From NCBI RefSeq assembly GCF_020164745.1, contig NZ_JAIUGV010000010.1, positions 62,001 to 126,000 of the forward strand: a stretch of DNA of 64,000 nucleotides, in the 5' to 3' direction. Position 1 is the stretch's first letter. Every line of letters begins with the position of its first letter. The notes below the pieces were generated by a model. The model had not been told where the DNA came from, ran no database searches, and worked only from the letters and a program-made list of their open reading frames with translations. Origin of the DNA: Mesorhizobium sp. ES1-4 (lineage in GTDB: Bacteria; Pseudomonadota; Alphaproteobacteria; Rhizobiales; Rhizobiaceae). The position numbers and the translations under genes are program-made. This document shows, piece by piece, positions 27,471 through 37,186 of this stretch.

Positions 27471-27569
27471 AAACAAGAAAGTGGACGGCGCAACGTCGCC
27501 CGTCTAAGGAACACGCGAATTCGGACCGGGGTCGGGACGGAGTCGGAATAGGAACCCGGGGGATCCCCA

Positions 27570-28190
27570 ATGCTGAGTGGACTAGAGGCGGCCTTTTTCT
27601 ACCTCTTCGCCTTTGTCGCCGTGGCGTCGGCGTTCATGGTCATTTCGTCGCGCAACCCCGTGCATTCGGTGCTGTTCCTGATCCTGACCTTCTTCAACGC
27701 CGCCGGCCTGTTCATGCTGACCGGCGCCGAGTTCCTGGCGATGATCCTGCTCGTCGTCTATGTCGGCGCCGTCATGGTGCTGTTCCTGTTCGTCGTCATG
27801 ATGCTCGACGTCGACTTCGCGGAACTGAAGAGCGGCGCCCTGCAATACGCGCCGATCGGCGCGCTGGTCGGGCTGATCCTGGCGGCGGAGCTGATCGTCG
27901 TGCTCGGCGGCTACACTTTCGCGCCGAAGCTCGCCTCGACGGTTGCGAAGCCCATTCCGGATCTCGCCGCGCGCTCGAACACGGCAGCGCTGGGCGACAT
28001 CCTCTATACCGACTACCTCTACTACTTCCAGATTTCGGGCCTCATCCTGCTGGTCGCCATGATCGGCGCCATTGTGCTGACGCTACGCCACAAGGAAGGG
28101 ATCAAGCGGCAGTCGATCGCAGCCCAGGTCGGCCGCACCGCGGCGACCGGCATGGAAATCCGCAAGGTCAAGTCGGGCGAAGGAGTCTGA
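27570..28190 (+). CDS. nuoJ: NADH-quinone oxidoreductase subunit J
   Basis: 206 aa, five hydrophobic segments. Includes the family pattern NPVHSVLFLILTFFNAAGLF and VVYVGAVMVLFLFVVMML, whose helix carries the pi-bulge region of complex I. The C-terminal 40 residues are polar. Ends 1 base before nuoK. Confidence 0.95.
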   Translation: MLSGLEAAFFYLFAFVAVASAFMVISSRNPVHSVLFLILTFFNAAGLFMLTGAEFLAMILLVVYVGAVMVLFLFVVMMLDVDFAELKSGALQYAPIGALVGLILAAELIVVLGGYTFAPKLASTVAKPIPDLAARSNTAALGDILYTDYLYYFQISGLILLVAMIGAIVLTLRHKEGIKRQSIAAQVGRTAATGMEIRKVKSGEGV

Positions 28191-28191
28191 G

Positions 28192-28500
28192 ATGGTCGTC
28201 GGCATCGCACATTATCTGACCGTATCGGCTGTTCTGTTCACGCTTGGCGTGTTCGGCATCTTCCTGAACCGCAAGAACGTCATCGTCATCCTGATGTCGG
28301 TCGAGCTGATCCTGCTGGCGGTCAACATCAATTTCGTCGCCTTCTCGGCGGCGCTCGGCGATCTGGTCGGCCAGGTGTTCGCGCTGTTCGTGCTGACGGT
28401 CGCTGCGGCCGAGGCCGCGATCGGGCTTGCCATTCTCGTCGTCTTCTTCCGCAACCGCGGCTCGATCGCGGTCGAAGACGTGAACATGATGAAGGGTTGA
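28192..28500 (+). CDS. nuoK: NADH-quinone oxidoreductase subunit K
   Basis: 102 aa, three transmembrane helices. Helices 2 and 3 carry the conserved glutamates of the proton pathway (MSVELILLAVNINFVAF and AAAEAAIGLAILVV). Starts directly after nuoJ. Homologous to the MrpC/MnhC antiporter subunit. Confidence 0.96.
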   Translation: MVVGIAHYLTVSAVLFTLGVFGIFLNRKNVIVILMSVELILLAVNINFVAFSAALGDLVGQVFALFVLTVAAAEAAIGLAILVVFFRNRGSIAVEDVNMMKG

Positions 28501-28510
28501 CGGGGCGACT

Positions 28511-30484
28511 ATGTATCAAGCGATCGTCTTCCTTCCGCTGCTCGGCTTCCTGATCGTAGGCCTGTTCGGCAACGCGCTCGGTGCCAAGGCATCCGAATAC
28601 ATCACGTCCGGTTTCCTGGTGATCGCGGCCGTGCTGTCATGGGTCGCCTTCTTCTCCGTCGGCTTCGGTCATGGCGAGGTGTTCACCGTGCCGGTGCTGC
28701 ACTGGATCCAGTCCGGCGGCCTGGACGCCTCCTGGGCGCTGCGGATCGACACGCTGACGGTGGTGATGCTGGTGGTGGTCAACACCGTGTCGGCGCTGGT
28801 CCACATCTACTCGATCGGCTACATGCATCACGATCCGAACCGGCCTCGCTTCTTTGCCTATCTGTCGCTGTTCACCTTCGCCATGCTGATGCTGGTGACG
28901 GCGGACAACCTGGTGCAGATGTTCTTCGGTTGGGAAGGGGTGGGCCTCGCGTCCTACCTGCTGATCGGCTTCTGGTACAAGAAGCCCTCGGCCAATGCCG
29001 CCGCCATCAAGGCCTTCGTCGTCAACCGCGTCGGCGATTTCGGCTTCGTGCTCGGCATTTTCGGCGTCTTCGTGTTGTTCGGCTCGGTCAATCTCGGCAC
29101 CATCTTCGCCAATGCGGCGACGTTCATCCCGGCCGAAGGCGCACCGCAGGGAGCGGCCGTGCTCACTTTCCTCGGTCATGCCCTGGATAAGCAGGCGGCG
29201 ATGACCGTCGTCTGCCTGCTGCTCTTCATGGGTGCCATGGGCAAGTCGGCGCAGGTGCCGCTGCACACCTGGCTGCCGGACGCCATGGAAGGCCCGACCC
29301 CGGTGTCGGCGCTCATCCATGCCGCCACGATGGTGACGGCGGGTGTGTTCATGCTGGCGCGGCTGTCGCCGTTGTTCGAGCTGTCGCATTCGGCGCTGAC
29401 AGTGGTGACCTTCATCGGCGCCTTCACCGCCTTCTTCGCGGCGACGGTCGGCCTCGTCCAGAACGACATCAAGCGCGTCATCGCCTACTCGACCTGCTCG
29501 CAGCTCGGCTACATGTTCGTGGCGCTCGGCGTCGGCGCCTATGGCGCGGCGATCTTCCATCTGTTCACGCACGCCTTCTTCAAGGCGCTGCTGTTCCTCG
29601 GCTCGGGCTCGGTCATCCATGCGGTCTCCGACGAGCAGGACATGCGCAAGATGGGCGGTCTGAGGAAGCTGATCCCGACCACCTACTGGATGATGGTGAT
29701 CGGCACGCTGGCGCTGACCGGCGTCGGCATTCCGGTGACCGTCATCGGCACCGCCGGCTTCTTCTCCAAGGACGCCATCATCGAGGCCTCCTTCGCCGGC
29801 CACAATTCGGTCGCGGGCCTCGCCTTCGTGCTGCTTGTGGTCGCGGCGGGCTTCACGTCCTTCTATTCCTGGCGGCTGATCTTCATGACCTTCCATGGCA
29901 AGCCGAGGGCAAGCCACGAGGTGATGCATCACGTTCATGAATCTCCGCCGGTGATGCTCGGGCCGCTTTACGTGCTGGCGGCCGGCGCGTTGTTTGCCGG
30001 CATCATCTTCCACGGCGCCTTCATCGGCGAAGGCTATGCCGAGTTCTGGAAGGCGTCGCTGTTCACGCTGCCGGACAACCACATCCTGCACGAAATCCAC
30101 GAATTGCCGTTGTGGGTGGAACTGTCGCCCTTCATCGCCATGCTGATCGGCCTGGCTCTGGCCTGGAAGTTCTACATCCGCTCGCCGGAAATGCCGGTCA
30201 ACCTCGCCGCGCAGCATCGCGGGCTCTACGCCTTCCTGCTCAACAAGTGGTATTTCGACGAGCTTTACGACTTCCTGTTCGTGCGGCCGGCCAAGCGTCT
30301 CGGTTCCTTCCTGTGGAAGACCGGCGACGGGACCATCATCGATGGCCTGGGGCCTGACGGCATTTCGGCGCGCGTCGTCGATGTCACCAACCGCGTCGTC
30401 AAGCTGCAGACCGGCTACCTCTACCACTATGCCTTCGCCATGCTGATCGGCGTTGCCGCACTCGTCACCTGGATGATGCTCTGA
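28511..30484 (+). CDS. nuoL: NADH-quinone oxidoreductase subunit L
   Basis: 657 aa, the largest antiporter-like proton pump of the membrane arm. Core motifs include FFGWEGVGLASYLLIGFWY, the key lysine/histidine helices in PLHTWLPDAMEGPTPVSALIHAATMV, and DIKRVIAYSTCSQLGYMF. The C-terminal part ends with the lateral helix extension. The last base overlaps the nuoM start. Confidence 0.97.
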   Translation: MYQAIVFLPLLGFLIVGLFGNALGAKASEYITSGFLVIAAVLSWVAFFSVGFGHGEVFTVPVLHWIQSGGLDASWALRIDTLTVVMLVVVNTVSALVHIYSIGYMHHDPNRPRFFAYLSLFTFAMLMLVTADNLVQMFFGWEGVGLASYLLIGFWYKKPSANAAAIKAFVVNRVGDFGFVLGIFGVFVLFGSVNLGTIFANAATFIPAEGAPQGAAVLTFLGHALDKQAAMTVVCLLLFMGAMGKSAQVPLHTWLPDAMEGPTPVSALIHAATMVTAGVFMLARLSPLFELSHSALTVVTFIGAFTAFFAATVGLVQNDIKRVIAYSTCSQLGYMFVALGVGAYGAAIFHLFTHAFFKALLFLGSGSVIHAVSDEQDMRKMGGLRKLIPTTYWMMVIGTLALTGVGIPVTVIGTAGFFSKDAIIEASFAGHNSVAGLAFVLLVVAAGFTSFYSWRLIFMTFHGKPRASHEVMHHVHESPPVMLGPLYVLAAGALFAGIIFHGAFIGEGYAEFWKASLFTLPDNHILHEIHELPLWVELSPFIAMLIGLALAWKFYIRSPEMPVNLAAQHRGLYAFLLNKWYFDELYDFLFVRPAKRLGSFLWKTGDGTIIDGLGPDGISARVVDVTNRVVKLQTGYLYHYAFAMLIGVAALVTWMML

Positions 30485-31989
30485 TGACCGCCTGGCCAAT
30501 CCTCTCGCTGGTCACCTTCCTGCCGCTGGTTGGTGTGCTGCTGATCCTGTTCATCAACGATGACAGCGAAAACGCGCGCCGCAACATCCGCGCCATCGCG
30601 TTCATAACCACGGCATTCACCTTCCTGGTGTCGCTGTTCATCTGGGCCGGCTTCGACAATTCGCAGGCCGGCTTCCAATTCGTCGAAAAGGTCGCCTGGC
30701 TCGACTCCGGCATTTCCTACCATATGGGCGTCGATGGCATTTCCATGCTGTTCGTCATCCTGACGACCTTCCTGATGCCGCTTTGCATCCTGGCGTCGTG
30801 GGAAGCGATCGAAAAGCGCGTCAAGGCCTACATGATCGCCTTCCTGCTGCTCGAGACGCTGATGATCGGCGTGTTCTGCGCGCTCGACATCGTGTTGTTC
30901 TACGTCTTCTTCGAGGCCGGCCTGATCCCGATGTTCATCATCATCGGCGTGTGGGGCGGCAAGCGGCGCGTCTACGCCTCGTTCAAATTCTTCCTTTATA
31001 CGCTGGCCGGCTCGGTGCTGATGCTGCTCGCCATCATGGCGATGTTCTACCAGTCCGGCACCACCGACATCCCGACGCTCTTGACGCACAGCTTCCCGGC
31101 CAACATGCAGACCTGGCTGTGGCTCGCCTTCTTCGCGTCCTTCGCGGTGAAGATGCCGATGTGGCCGGTGCATACCTGGCTTCCCGACGCGCACGTCGAG
31201 GCGCCGACGGCAGGTTCCGTCATCCTGGCCGGCATCCTGCTGAAAATGGGCGGATACGGCTTCCTGCGATTCTCGCTCCCGATGTTTCCGCTGGCCTCCG
31301 AGATGTTCGCGCCGCTGGTGTTCACGCTGTCGGTCGTCGCCATCATCTACACCTCGCTGGTGGCGCTGATGCAGGAGGACATGAAAAAGCTGATTGCTTA
31401 TTCGTCGGTCGCCCATATGGGCTTCGTCACCATGGGCATCTTCGCCATGAACCAGGAAGGCGTGCAGGGCGCGATCTTCCAGATGCTGAGCCACGGCCTC
31501 GTCTCGGGCGCGCTGTTCCTGTGTGTCGGCGTCATCTACGACCGCATGCACACGCGTGAGATCGCTGCCTATGGCGGCCTGGTCAACAACATGCCGAAAT
31601 ACGCCACCGTCTTCCTCATCTTCACCATGGCCAATGTCGGCCTGCCCGGCACGTCAGGCTTCATCGGCGAGTTCCTGACCCTGCTCGGCGTGTTCCGGGT
31701 CAACACCTGGGTGGCGTTCTTCGCCGCGACCGGCGTCATCCTGTCGGCCGCCTACGCGCTCTGGCTCTACCGCCGGGTGATCTTCGGAGCGCTGACCAAG
31801 GACAGCCTTAAGGGGCTGCTCGATCTGTCGACCCGCGAGAAGGCGATCATCTATCCGCTGGTCGTGCTGGTCATCTTCTTCGGCGTCTATCCCGCCCCCG
31901 TCTTCGACGCGACGGCCCAGTCGGTCAAGTCGCTCGTCACCAACGTCACTGCATCCATCGGCGCCGCGCAGACCGCGGCGGCGAACTGA
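30484..31989 (+). CDS. nuoM: NADH-quinone oxidoreductase subunit M
   Basis: 501 aa antiporter-like subunit. YVFFEAGLIPMFIIIGVWGG carries the conserved glutamate, and PVHTWLPDAHVEAPTAGSVILAG and MKKLIAYSSVAHMGF are the pump motifs. Starts on the last base of the nuoL stop codon. Confidence 0.97.
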   Translation: MTAWPILSLVTFLPLVGVLLILFINDDSENARRNIRAIAFITTAFTFLVSLFIWAGFDNSQAGFQFVEKVAWLDSGISYHMGVDGISMLFVILTTFLMPLCILASWEAIEKRVKAYMIAFLLLETLMIGVFCALDIVLFYVFFEAGLIPMFIIIGVWGGKRRVYASFKFFLYTLAGSVLMLLAIMAMFYQSGTTDIPTLLTHSFPANMQTWLWLAFFASFAVKMPMWPVHTWLPDAHVEAPTAGSVILAGILLKMGGYGFLRFSLPMFPLASEMFAPLVFTLSVVAIIYTSLVALMQEDMKKLIAYSSVAHMGFVTMGIFAMNQEGVQGAIFQMLSHGLVSGALFLCVGVIYDRMHTREIAAYGGLVNNMPKYATVFLIFTMANVGLPGTSGFIGEFLTLLGVFRVNTWVAFFAATGVILSAAYALWLYRRVIFGALTKDSLKGLLDLSTREKAIIYPLVVLVIFFGVYPAPVFDATAQSVKSLVTNVTASIGAAQTAAAN

Positions 31990-32008
31990 CCCAGGGGTTT
32001 TGCGAACC

Positions 32009-33445
32009 ATGACGCCGGACCTTCTCTCCAGCCTGTCGCTGTCGACGCCCGAACTGATCCTTGCCATCGGCGCGCTCGCGCTGCTGATGGTCGGGGCGTA
32101 TTCGCGTTCCAACACGGCCAATACGGTGACCGGCCTCGCCGTCGCCGTGCTGGTGATCGCCGGCGCCTGGCTTATCTTTCATGCAGGGCAGGGCAGCGCC
32201 TATGGCAACGCCTTCGTCCAGGATTCCTTCGCCCGGTTCATGAAGGTGCTGGCGCTGGTCGGCTCGGCGGTGACGCTGGTCATGTCGATGCGCTTTGCCA
32301 AGGCGGAGCGTTTCGACAAGTTCGAATATCCGGTGTTGATCCTGCTTTGCACGCTCGGCATGATGCTGATGATCTCGGCCAACGGCATGATCGGGCTTTA
32401 TCTCGGCCTCGAACTGCAGTCGCTGGCGATCTATGTGCTGGCGGCGATCAACCGCGACAATCTGCGTTCGACCGAGGCCGGCCTGAAATATTTCGTCCTC
32501 GGGGCCTTGTCCTCGGGCATGCTGCTCTACGGTATCAGCCTGGTTTATGGCTACACCGGCAACACCGGCTTCCAGGAGATCGCGACCGCGCTTGGCGGCG
32601 GCGAACGCCAGCTTGGCCTCGTCTTCGGCCTTGTCTTCGTGCTGGCCGGGCTTGCCTTCAAGATCTCGGCGGTGCCGTTCCACATGTGGACGCCCGACGT
32701 CTATGAAGGCGCGCCGACGCCGGTGACGGCCTTCCTGGCGGCGGCGCCGAAAATGGCCGCGATGGCGCTGATCGTGCGCGTCACCATGGGCGCGTTCAAG
32801 CCGATCGCTTCCGACTGGCAGCAGATCATCGTCTTCATCTCGATCGCCTCGATGGCGCTTGGCGCTTTCGCCGCAATCGGCCAGACCAACATCAAGCGGC
32901 TGATGGCCTATTCCTCGATCGGCCATATGGGCTACGCGCTGGTCGGCCTTGCCGCCAACAGCCAGGCCGGCGTACGCGGCGTCGTCATTTACATGCTGAT
33001 CTACCTGGTGATGACGCTCGGCACCTTTGCCTTCATCCTCGCCATGCGGCGCAAGGATGGCAATGTCGAACAGATCAGCGATCTCGCGGGCCTGTCGTCG
33101 ACCAACCCGATCATGGCGACGATCCTGACCATCCTGATGTTCTCGCTGGCCGGCATCCCGCCGCTCGCCGGCTTCTGGGGGAAGTGGTACGTCTTCCTCG
33201 CCGCCATCAACGCCGGCCTTTACGCGCTGGCCATCATCGGCGTGCTGGCTTCGGTGGTGGGCGCTTATTATTATCTGCGCATCATCAAGATCATGTGGTT
33301 CGATGAGCCGGTCGGCGGGTTTGTGCCGATGGCCAGCGAATTGCGCCTCGTGCTCGGCGTCTCCGGCGCCTTCGTGCTGTTCTACGTGCTGATCGGCGGG
33401 CCGATCGGCACCTATGCCGAAGCCGCCGCCAAGACATTCTTCTGA
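32009..33445 (+). CDS. nuoN: NADH-quinone oxidoreductase subunit N
   Basis: 478 aa from ATG at 32009 (MTPDLLSSLSLSTPEL); a TTG three codons earlier is less likely. Third antiporter-like subunit, with YLGLELQSLAIYVLAA, PFHMWTPDVYEGAPTPVTAFLA and NIKRLMAYSSIGHMGYALVG. Last nuo gene, with birA 4 bases downstream. Confidence 0.96.
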   Translation: MTPDLLSSLSLSTPELILAIGALALLMVGAYSRSNTANTVTGLAVAVLVIAGAWLIFHAGQGSAYGNAFVQDSFARFMKVLALVGSAVTLVMSMRFAKAERFDKFEYPVLILLCTLGMMLMISANGMIGLYLGLELQSLAIYVLAAINRDNLRSTEAGLKYFVLGALSSGMLLYGISLVYGYTGNTGFQEIATALGGGERQLGLVFGLVFVLAGLAFKISAVPFHMWTPDVYEGAPTPVTAFLAAAPKMAAMALIVRVTMGAFKPIASDWQQIIVFISIASMALGAFAAIGQTNIKRLMAYSSIGHMGYALVGLAANSQAGVRGVVIYMLIYLVMTLGTFAFILAMRRKDGNVEQISDLAGLSSTNPIMATILTILMFSLAGIPPLAGFWGKWYVFLAAINAGLYALAIIGVLASVVGAYYYLRIIKIMWFDEPVGGFVPMASELRLVLGVSGAFVLFYVLIGGPIGTYAEAAAKTFF

Positions 33446-33449
33446 CGGG

Positions 33450-34271
33450 ATGGCATTTCGGCTGGCTCCAACCTCGGCGTCGGAAGGGTTCCGGCTCGAG
33501 GCGCATGACAGTGTCGGCTCCACCAACGCGCTGGCGCTGGACCATGCCCGGTCGGGTGACCCGGGAAAGCTCTGGGTCGTTTCCAAGAAGCAGGAAAGCG
33601 GGCGCGGCCGGCGTGGCCGTGCCTGGGCAACGCCGGAAGGCAACCTGGCGGCGACGCTGCTCCTCATCACCGGCGGCGAACTTCGCCTCGCCGCGACACT
33701 CGGCTTTGTCGCCGGACTGGCGCTGGCCGACGCGCTCGACGCGGTGGTGCCGAAGGGCCGGATCGCGATCGGCCTCGACGGCGCCAGCCAGGGACAGAAC
33801 CGCTTCGAGCTGAAATGGCCGAACGACGTGCTCGCCTCCGGGGCCAAACTCGCCGGCATCCTCCTGGAATCAGCGATGCTCGACGGTGGCCGTTTCGCGG
33901 TGGCGGTGGGCATCGGCGTCAACGTGGTGGCGCACCCGCGGGACTTGCCGTATCCCGCGACATCCCTTCATGCGCTGGGTGCGGCCTGCGATGCCGAAAC
34001 CCTGTTCCTAGCGCTCTCGGATGCCTGGAGCGAGAACTCCCGCCTTTGGGACGAAGGGCGTGGCCTTGCCGCCATCAGGAAACGTTGGCTGGCCCGCGCC
34101 GCGGGCCTTGGCGGCGAAGTTGCTGTCAGAATTGACGGTAATGTGGTGCGTGGCGTCTTCGAAACCATTGACGAGGACTGCCGTTTCGTGATCCGCGACG
34201 ATGAGGGGGCTGTTTTGACGGTCGCCGCCGGCGATGTGCATTTCGGCGCGGTCGCGTCCGCGCGGGTTTAG
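33450..34271 (+). CDS. birA: Biotin--[acetyl-CoA-carboxylase] ligase (catalytic domain only)
   Basis: 273 aa starting MAFRLAPTSASEG. It lacks the N-terminal winged-helix repressor domain of E. coli BirA, so it should be a plain ligase. The biotinyl-AMP loop SGRGRRGRAWATPEGNL is near residue 52 and LKWPNDVLASGAKLAGIL carries the catalytic lysine. Placement after nuoN is common in alphaproteobacteria. A hairpin with a T-run follows. Confidence 0.93.
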   Translation: MAFRLAPTSASEGFRLEAHDSVGSTNALALDHARSGDPGKLWVVSKKQESGRGRRGRAWATPEGNLAATLLLITGGELRLAATLGFVAGLALADALDAVVPKGRIAIGLDGASQGQNRFELKWPNDVLASGAKLAGILLESAMLDGGRFAVAVGIGVNVVAHPRDLPYPATSLHALGAACDAETLFLALSDAWSENSRLWDEGRGLAAIRKRWLARAAGLGGEVAVRIDGNVVRGVFETIDEDCRFVIRDDEGAVLTVAAGDVHFGAVASARV

Positions 34272-34297
34272 TTTTGTTTTTGGGCAATACCGGACTG

Positions 34298-34316
34298 AAA
34301 ACCGTTAGACGGTTTT
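34298..34316 (+). terminator. Likely intrinsic terminator after birA
   Basis: AAAACCGT / ACGGTTTT stem of 8 bp with a 3-base loop TAG, ending in four Ts, between birA and rnj. The flanking CCGG and CCGG can lengthen the pairing imperfectly. It would end the nuo-birA transcript. Confidence 0.6.
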
Positions 34317-34364
34317 GCCGGAATTGCTTTAACGGCTTGGCCTGAGGGCCAGAAGGAAAAAATC

Positions 34365-36035
34365 ATGGCGAAAGCGGACAACGCCGAACTCGTCTTCGTG
34401 CCGCTCGGCGGTGTCGGCGAGATCGGCATGAACTTCGCCCTCTACGGCTATGGCCCGCCGAGCGCGCGCGAGTGGATCGTCATCGACGTCGGCGTCACCT
34501 TTCCCGACGCGGCGCATCCGGGCGTCGACCTGATCCTGCCAGACACGCGCTTCATCGAGGAGAACCTCGCCAATCTGCGCGGCATCATCATCACCCACGC
34601 GCACGAGGACCATTACGGCGCGTTGCTCGACATCTGGCCGAAGCTGAAGGCGCCGGTCTGGATGACGCCGTTCAGCGCCGGGCTGCTGGAAGCCAAACGG
34701 CAGGGCGAGCAGGGCGCGCCGAAGATCCCGGTGACGGTTTACCGGGCGGGCGAAAAATTCACGGTCGGCCCCTTCGAGATCGAAGCCATACCGGTGGCGC
34801 ATTCCATTCCCGAGCCGATGTCGCTGGCGATCACCTCGCCGGCCGGCACCGTCATTCATACCGGCGACTGGAAGATCGACCCCGAGCCGACGATCGGACC
34901 CAAGACCGACGAGGCGCGCTTCCGCGCCTATGGCGACAAGGGCGTGCTGGCGCTGATCTGCGATTCGACCAATGCGCTGCGCGAAGGCGAGTCGCCTTCG
35001 GAAGTGGCCGTGGGCGAGGGCCTGAAAGGCGTCATCCAGGCCGCCAAGGGCCGCGTCGCCGTCACCACCTTCTCCTCCAATGTCGGACGTATCGTCTCGA
35101 TCGCCAGGGCGGCGCGCGATGCCGGCCGCCAGTGCCTGGTGCTCGGCCGTTCGCTGAAGCGCGTCATCGATGTGGCTGACGAGCTTGGTTACATGGACGG
35201 GCTGCCGGAGTTCATCGCCGAGGAGGATTTCGGTTTCATCCCGCGCGAGAACCTCGTCATCATCTGCACCGGCAGCCAGGGCGAGCCGTTGGCGGCGCTG
35301 GCGAAACTGTCGCGCGACGAGATGAAATCGGTGTCGCTGACGGCGGGCGACACGGTCGTTTTTTCCTCGCGCACCATTCCCGGCAACGAGAAGGCGATCC
35401 TGGAAATCAAGAACCGCCTCATCGATCTCGGCATCAAGATCATCGAGGACGGCGACGCGCTGGTGCATGTTTCCGGGCACCCGCGGCGCAGCGAACTGCG
35501 CAAGATGTATGAATGGGTGCGTCCGCGGATCGGCGTTCCCGTTCATGGCGAGGCCGCGCATCTGGTGGCGCAGGGCTCGCTGATGTCGACGTCCGGCATC
35601 GGCCAGGTGGCGCAGGTGCGCGACGGCGACATGCTGCGGCTCGCGCCAGGCCCCGCCACCATCATCGACCAGGTGCCGTTCGGCCGCGTCTACAAGGACG
35701 GCAATCTGATCGGCAGCGACCAGGCGATGGGTATTCGCGACCGGCGCAAGCTTTCCTTTGCCGGTCATGTCGCGGTCAATGTCGTGCTCGATGAAAAGTA
35801 TGAGCTGGCCGGTGACCCGGATCTGGTCGCAATCGGTGTCGCTGAGGCCGATGGCCGTGGCGAGACGCTCGAGGACCTGATGATCGATGCGGCCGTCGGC
35901 GCGGTCGATTCGATCCCGCGCCAGCGCCGCAGGGACCTCGACCTCGTGCAGGAGGCGGTGCGGCGGGCGGTGCGCGGCGCGGCAAACGAAGCCTGGGGCA
36001 AGAAACCGCTGGTGACGGTTTTCGTCACCAGGTGA
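34365..36035 (+). CDS. rnj: Ribonuclease J
   Basis: 556 aa metallo-beta-lactamase/beta-CASP RNase. The zinc site ITHAHEDHYGAL lies near residue 78. VIHTGDWKID and ICDSTNALREGESPSE follow, and HVSGHPRRSELRKMYEWVRP is in the beta-CASP part. It acts in rRNA and mRNA maturation in rhizobia. AAGGA ribosome-binding site 8 bases before the ATG. Confidence 0.94.
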   Translation: MAKADNAELVFVPLGGVGEIGMNFALYGYGPPSAREWIVIDVGVTFPDAAHPGVDLILPDTRFIEENLANLRGIIITHAHEDHYGALLDIWPKLKAPVWMTPFSAGLLEAKRQGEQGAPKIPVTVYRAGEKFTVGPFEIEAIPVAHSIPEPMSLAITSPAGTVIHTGDWKIDPEPTIGPKTDEARFRAYGDKGVLALICDSTNALREGESPSEVAVGEGLKGVIQAAKGRVAVTTFSSNVGRIVSIARAARDAGRQCLVLGRSLKRVIDVADELGYMDGLPEFIAEEDFGFIPRENLVIICTGSQGEPLAALAKLSRDEMKSVSLTAGDTVVFSSRTIPGNEKAILEIKNRLIDLGIKIIEDGDALVHVSGHPRRSELRKMYEWVRPRIGVPVHGEAAHLVAQGSLMSTSGIGQVAQVRDGDMLRLAPGPATIIDQVPFGRVYKDGNLIGSDQAMGIRDRRKLSFAGHVAVNVVLDEKYELAGDPDLVAIGVAEADGRGETLEDLMIDAAVGAVDSIPRQRRRDLDLVQEAVRRAVRGAANEAWGKKPLVTVFVTR

Positions 36036-36208
36036 GGGTGGCGGGCCTCGCCGATTTCGACGGAGTCCAGGCTTGGAAATGGCATGTGATCGCCGATGCA
36101 AGGTCGTCGGTTGGACCAGGTGCGACAGTGCGCGCCTTCCGAATGGCTGTCGGTCTCGGTCGATTTGACGTATGACGCCAACATGGACCTGGGAGAAAAC
36201 GCTCGGAC

Positions 36209-36613
36209 ATGCTCGGACGGCTGAACCATGTCGCGCTCGCGGTGCCGGATCTGACCGCTGCCGTTGCTGTTTATCGCAACACGCTCGGCGCCGAAGTGAC
36301 CGAGCCGCAGGCCTTGCCGGAGCATGGCGTCACCGTGGTGTTCGTCAATGTCGGCAACACCAAGATCGAATTGCTGGAGCCGCTTGGCGAGAGTTCGCCG
36401 ATCGCGCCGTTCCTGGCGAAGAACCCGTCGGGCGGAATGCATCATCTGTGCTACGAGGTCGACGACATCCTGGCCGCGCGCGACCAGCTCATGGCCGCCG
36501 GAGCCCGCGTGCTTGGCGACGGCAATCCCAAGACCGGCGCGCATGGCAAGCCGGTGTTGTTCCTGCATCCGAAGGATTTCTTCGGCACACTGATCGAACT
36601 GGAGCAATCATGA
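36209..36613 (+). CDS. mce: Methylmalonyl-CoA epimerase
   Basis: 134 aa, vicinal-oxygen-chelate fold. LNHVALAVPDLTAAVAVYRNTLG at the N-terminus and GMHHLCYEVDDI carry metal-binding histidines; the C-terminal FGTLIELEQ carries the metal-binding glutamate. Works in propionyl-CoA breakdown, whose mutase step needs adenosylcobalamin. Overlaps the DUF1467 gene by 4 bases. Confidence 0.93.
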   Translation: MLGRLNHVALAVPDLTAAVAVYRNTLGAEVTEPQALPEHGVTVVFVNVGNTKIELLEPLGESSPIAPFLAKNPSGGMHHLCYEVDDILAARDQLMAAGARVLGDGNPKTGAHGKPVLFLHPKDFFGTLIELEQS

Positions 36614-36894
36614 ACTGGGTCTCTTTCACCGCCCTGTTTTTCGCGACCTGGTGGGTGGTGCTGTTTGCCGTTCTACCGTTCAGCATCAGGACACAGGACG
36701 ACGATCACGACGTGACGCTGGGCACGGTTGCGAGCGCGCCGCGCGGGCCGCATATGTTGCGTGCCGTGATCCGCACGACGGTCGTCACGGCCATCCTGAT
36801 GGGCATATTCTACGGTTTGACGCACGGGCTGGGATACAGCCTCAACGACATCCCGCACATCGTACCGGAGTTCGGCCCGACCCCAGGGAAATAA
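36610..36894 (+). CDS. DUF1467 family small membrane protein
   Basis: 94 aa from ATG at 36610 (MNWVSFTALFFATWWVV). Two hydrophobic segments (about 5-25 and 58-78) around a polar loop, LPFSIRTQDD. DUF1467 proteins are widespread in alphaproteobacteria with unknown function. Translationally coupled to mce through ATGA. Confidence 0.88.
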   Translation: MNWVSFTALFFATWWVVLFAVLPFSIRTQDDDHDVTLGTVASAPRGPHMLRAVIRTTVVTAILMGIFYGLTHGLGYSLNDIPHIVPEFGPTPGK

Positions 36895-37030
36895 AGAGCC
36901 GCTGCAGGGATGCTCCGGCGAGATCGGAGCGCTACGGATGGGATCGGGATGCCACCCTGTCTGGCGGCCATGGGCTGCTGACGCAGGGTCACGTAGCCTG
37001 GCAATTCCCGACGCTAACCAGATGATTGCA

Positions 37031-37181
37031 CAAAAAAAATGCAAGGCACAAGGCCTTGCAATTAAACGCGTCCGATCTGTTTCCGGTTTCCGGCGGCAGC
37101 GAGTAACCGCGCCTAGATCGCATCCTCCCAAGACTTTGACCGCGTAGGAGAGCAGATTTTTCTCCGCCCTCTCGGTTATTA
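37031..37181 (-). ncRNA. Candidate small RNA antiparallel to proS
   Basis: On the minus strand a -35/-10-like pair (GTGACA, 17 bases, CTAATG) is followed by about 150 bases ending in a perfect hairpin with eight Ts. Inside are GGGAGGATGCG and GAGAGGGCGGAG stretches and a second stem-forming region. A 44-codon frame beginning MRSRRGYSLPPETGN with a good GGGAGG could instead make this a small-protein mRNA or leader. The family was not recognised. Confidence 0.45.
37032..37060 (-). terminator. Intrinsic terminator on the minus strand
   Basis: TGCAAGGC / GCCTTGCA 8-bp perfect stem with a 5-base loop, followed on the minus strand by eight consecutive Ts (the A-run at 37032-37039 on the plus strand). 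This is the best intrinsic terminator in the window, yet no annotated gene on that strand ends nearby. Confidence 0.75.
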
Positions 37182-37186
37182 GGGCA

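Noticed and set aside
28637..30499. 620-codon minus-strand frame opposite nuoL
   Set aside because: Shadow of nuoL; charged low-complexity product without motifs.
37031..37181. 6S RNA, tmRNA or 4.5S RNA for the minus-strand transcript
   Set aside because: None of the conserved segments of these RNAs could be recognised, so it is left as an unnamed candidate.
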